Positions 62,467 to 64,000 of a stretch of DNA of 64,000 bases are shown here, piece after piece; position 1 is the first letter of the stretch; every line of letters starts with the position of its first letter. The notes under the pieces are model-generated. The model was not told the DNA's origin and did not search any database. It saw only the letters and a program-made list of their open reading frames with translations. The stretch spans positions 1-64,000 of the forward strand of contig NZ_QUWV01000011.1 in assembly GCF_003403295.1 (NCBI RefSeq). Reading direction: 5' to 3'. Source of the DNA: Komagataeibacter melaceti (GTDB lineage: Bacteria; Pseudomonadota; Alphaproteobacteria; Acetobacterales; Acetobacteraceae). Made by a program: the position numbers and the translations under genes.

Positions 62467-62709
62467 TGGATAATCAGGGACAATTTCCAGTCCTCTCCAT
62501 ATACCGGGCACACTTCCCCAACCGGGCGCGTGTCTTTTGATATCCGTTGCGAAAAACAGCCGAATGTTGAATTTTTATTTATTATTTATTGCCGCGCATT
62601 CGGTAACGGGCGATGGCTTACTTCAAACGTCACCCTGTCAGTCCGGTTTTCGCCGGTTTAAAACAAAATCGTGAAAGCAGGGTGCGTGTGGGGCCGTGGG
62701 CTGACCGGG

Positions 62710-63630
62710 TCAGGCATCGCCTGTCCGCGCGGAATTCCGGGGGTTGGCAATGGTGCCGCCCTTTGCCAGCACACTGACCAGAAGCGAGGTCTGTCCCGCG
62801 TTCCATGCCATATCAAGCAGGCTGTATGGAATTTCCCCATGGCTCGATGGTGCCAGCGTTTCCATCGCATAAGTAATCAGCCGAGTGTATTTCCCTGCCG
62901 TATATGTCATGCCATGTCCCTTGCCCAACCGCCCCGAGGGATAAAGAAGAAACAGCGGATCATCGGGGGACATGAGCGCAGGCGGAAAATCGGGTTCGTA
63001 CCAGTCCACAACAGCGTCGTAGCGATGGTCGCGGCCCGGTTTCATCGGCACGTCCACCGCATCAGGTGCGATGACCAGAACCAGCCTGACCCGACAGCGG
63101 GAACCGGCGGAGTCCAACGCCCTGTCCAGAATGGCTTTTCGCCCCGCGTCATCATCTGTTTCATGGCATGTCAGGACAGCGACCGCGCGGCTGTCCGCCA
63201 GCCGTTCGGCCAGGGCAGACGCATCCAGCCCTGCAGCCAGCACGACATGCACCGCACCGATGCGGATGCACGCAAGCACTGCAACCACGCTCTCCACCAT
63301 CAGCGGCAGGTGGATCGCCACCCTGTCGCCACGCTCTACGCCCTGATCCGTCAGGGCGTTTGCAAGGCGGCAGACCTGCTCATGCAGCGCGCGATAGGAT
63401 ACCAGTCCATCGGGCAGTGTGTCGGATTTCTGCCATGCCATCGCCGTCCTGTCCGCGTAATCGCCCAGATGGCGGTCAATGCACAGGGCGGAAATATTTG
63501 GCAGGGAGGGCGCATTTTCCGGTAACGGATCGGCACGCACCGGCACCTCATAATCCGTTGATTGCACGAAATACCGCCATACATGGACAGTGGGCGGAAT
63601 GGAGACATTGTCATAAGTCCTGCCGATCAT
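62710..63630 (-). pseudogene. Half-length, degenerate acetyl/propionyl-CoA synthetase-like protein
   Basis: A 306-aa frame that matches only the N-terminal half of AMP-forming acyl-CoA synthetases (full length about 630-650 aa). Recognisable blocks are CIDRHLGDYADRTAMAWQ, YRALHEQVCRLANALTDQGVERGDRVAIHLP and CIRIGAVHVV. The phosphate-binding loop, normally YTSGSTGKPKG, reads YPSGRLGKGHG, and the frame ends before the ATP/AMP motifs and the whole C-terminal domain. There is no continuation in other frames downstream (to 62512). It is either a decaying paralogue or a shortened protein with a binding role. The open frame is intact and codon use is ordinary. Confidence 0.7.
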
Positions 63631-64000
63631 GGACCTGCTTCCTGTCTTCTGGCGGCACCACGCATGTAATACGTAATGCAGCGATCAATTAAAGGAGATG
63701 TTACGCGCAGTTTACACTGTAAAACGCGATGACGGGCTTACCCATGCCGCACGTACGGGCGGGGCGGGATAGTGTTCCCGCATTGCCTGCTGGGTGGGCA
63801 GCGAACCGTTTCTGCGGGCCTGCGCCCGTTCATGGCATTTCATCCGTGGTGCTCTTGTTTGCTTTTGTTACCGCGGACTGTGACAAATACCGATTGCGGG
63901 CGGAAGATGTTTTGCCGTTTAAAGGGGCGAATACCGCGCTGCGAATTGCAAAGATTGCGAAGATGAAAAAAGCCGCCACCAAGACCTTCACCGGATCGCG
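63631..64000. other. Intergenic region and possible start of a further gene
   Basis: About 330 bp with no recognised feature, then an ATG at 63963 that opens a Lys/Thr-rich frame (MKKAATKTFTGS) to the window edge. Only 12 codons are visible and no clear ribosome binding site is present, so the call is tentative. Confidence 0.25.

Noticed and set aside
1-64000. tRNA, rRNA or CRISPR features anywhere in the window
   Set aside because: None was found by eye on either strand. A tRNAscan-SE or Infernal run would be decisive.

Overview
The window looks like a GC-rich alphaproteobacterial chromosome, most likely an acetic acid bacterium of the Gluconacetobacter/Komagataeibacter type. This is inferred from gene content (heteropolysaccharide locus, sugar-acid metabolism with gluconokinase and an OprB porin, PepSY/DUF3325 iron operon) and from protein style. 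No 16S or tRNA gene was found to prove it.

Layout. (1) 1-11.3 kb: exopolysaccharide locus. It opens with the terminal repeats of an IS21-like element abutting a 5'-truncated Wzc/GumC-type co-polymerase/kinase. Then come a GT4 glycosyltransferase, a small secreted protein, a GT4-GT2 fusion, a GT2 enzyme, an acyltransferase (reverse strand), a UDP-glucose 4-epimerase, a Wzx-like flippase and a secreted beta-helix-like protein. (2) 11.7-14.8 kb: a peroxiredoxin-fold protein without its catalytic cysteine, two unknown proteins and RlmJ. (3) 14.85-36.95 kb: a complete uptake-hydrogenase island, all on the minus strand. In order of transcription it reads hupT-hupU-hupV-hypF | hupS-hupL-hupC | hupD-hupF-hupG-hupH-(hupI-hupJ fusion)-hupK-hypA-hypB-hupR-hypC-hypD-hypE-hupN-rpoN. 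(4) 37-48 kb: a second acyltransferase, a ferritin-like/repeat-protein stress pair, a PiT phosphate transporter, PPK2, a chemoreceptor, a DJ-1/PfpI protein and an unknown His-rich membrane protein. (5) 48.3-52.6 kb: a Fur-box-preceded iron uptake operon (TonB receptor, DUF3649, PepSY, DUF3325). (6) 52.7-55.5 kb: a TDT transporter, a LysR regulator and a DUF1348 protein. (7) 55.6-63.6 kb: gluconokinase, then a sugar/organic-acid module (OprB porin, 2-hydroxyacid dehydrogenase, FAH-type hydratase, MHS symporter, Gfo/Idh/MocA oxidoreductase), then a half-length degenerate acyl-CoA synthetase.

The hydrogenase island is the centrepiece and appears self-contained. HupUV should sense H2 and signal through kinase HupT to the NtrC-type activator HupR. 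HupR would act with sigma-54, whose gene rpoN closes the same gene string. Two almost identical -24/-12 sequences (GG-N10-GC) sit before hupS and before hupD, the two places where the string is broken. HupS carries the six-cysteine proximal-cluster signature of O2-tolerant membrane-bound hydrogenases, as would suit a strict aerobe. HupN supplies nickel, HypA-F build the NiFe(CN)2CO site, and HupD/F/G/H/IJ/K mature the enzyme. No nif genes are visible, so here sigma-54 looks tied to hydrogen oxidation.

Other points of interest are a repeated 9-bp palindrome upstream of galE, paired palindromes upstream of the chemoreceptor, an 80-bp double-hairpin element, and several proteins that keep a fold but have lost catalytic residues.
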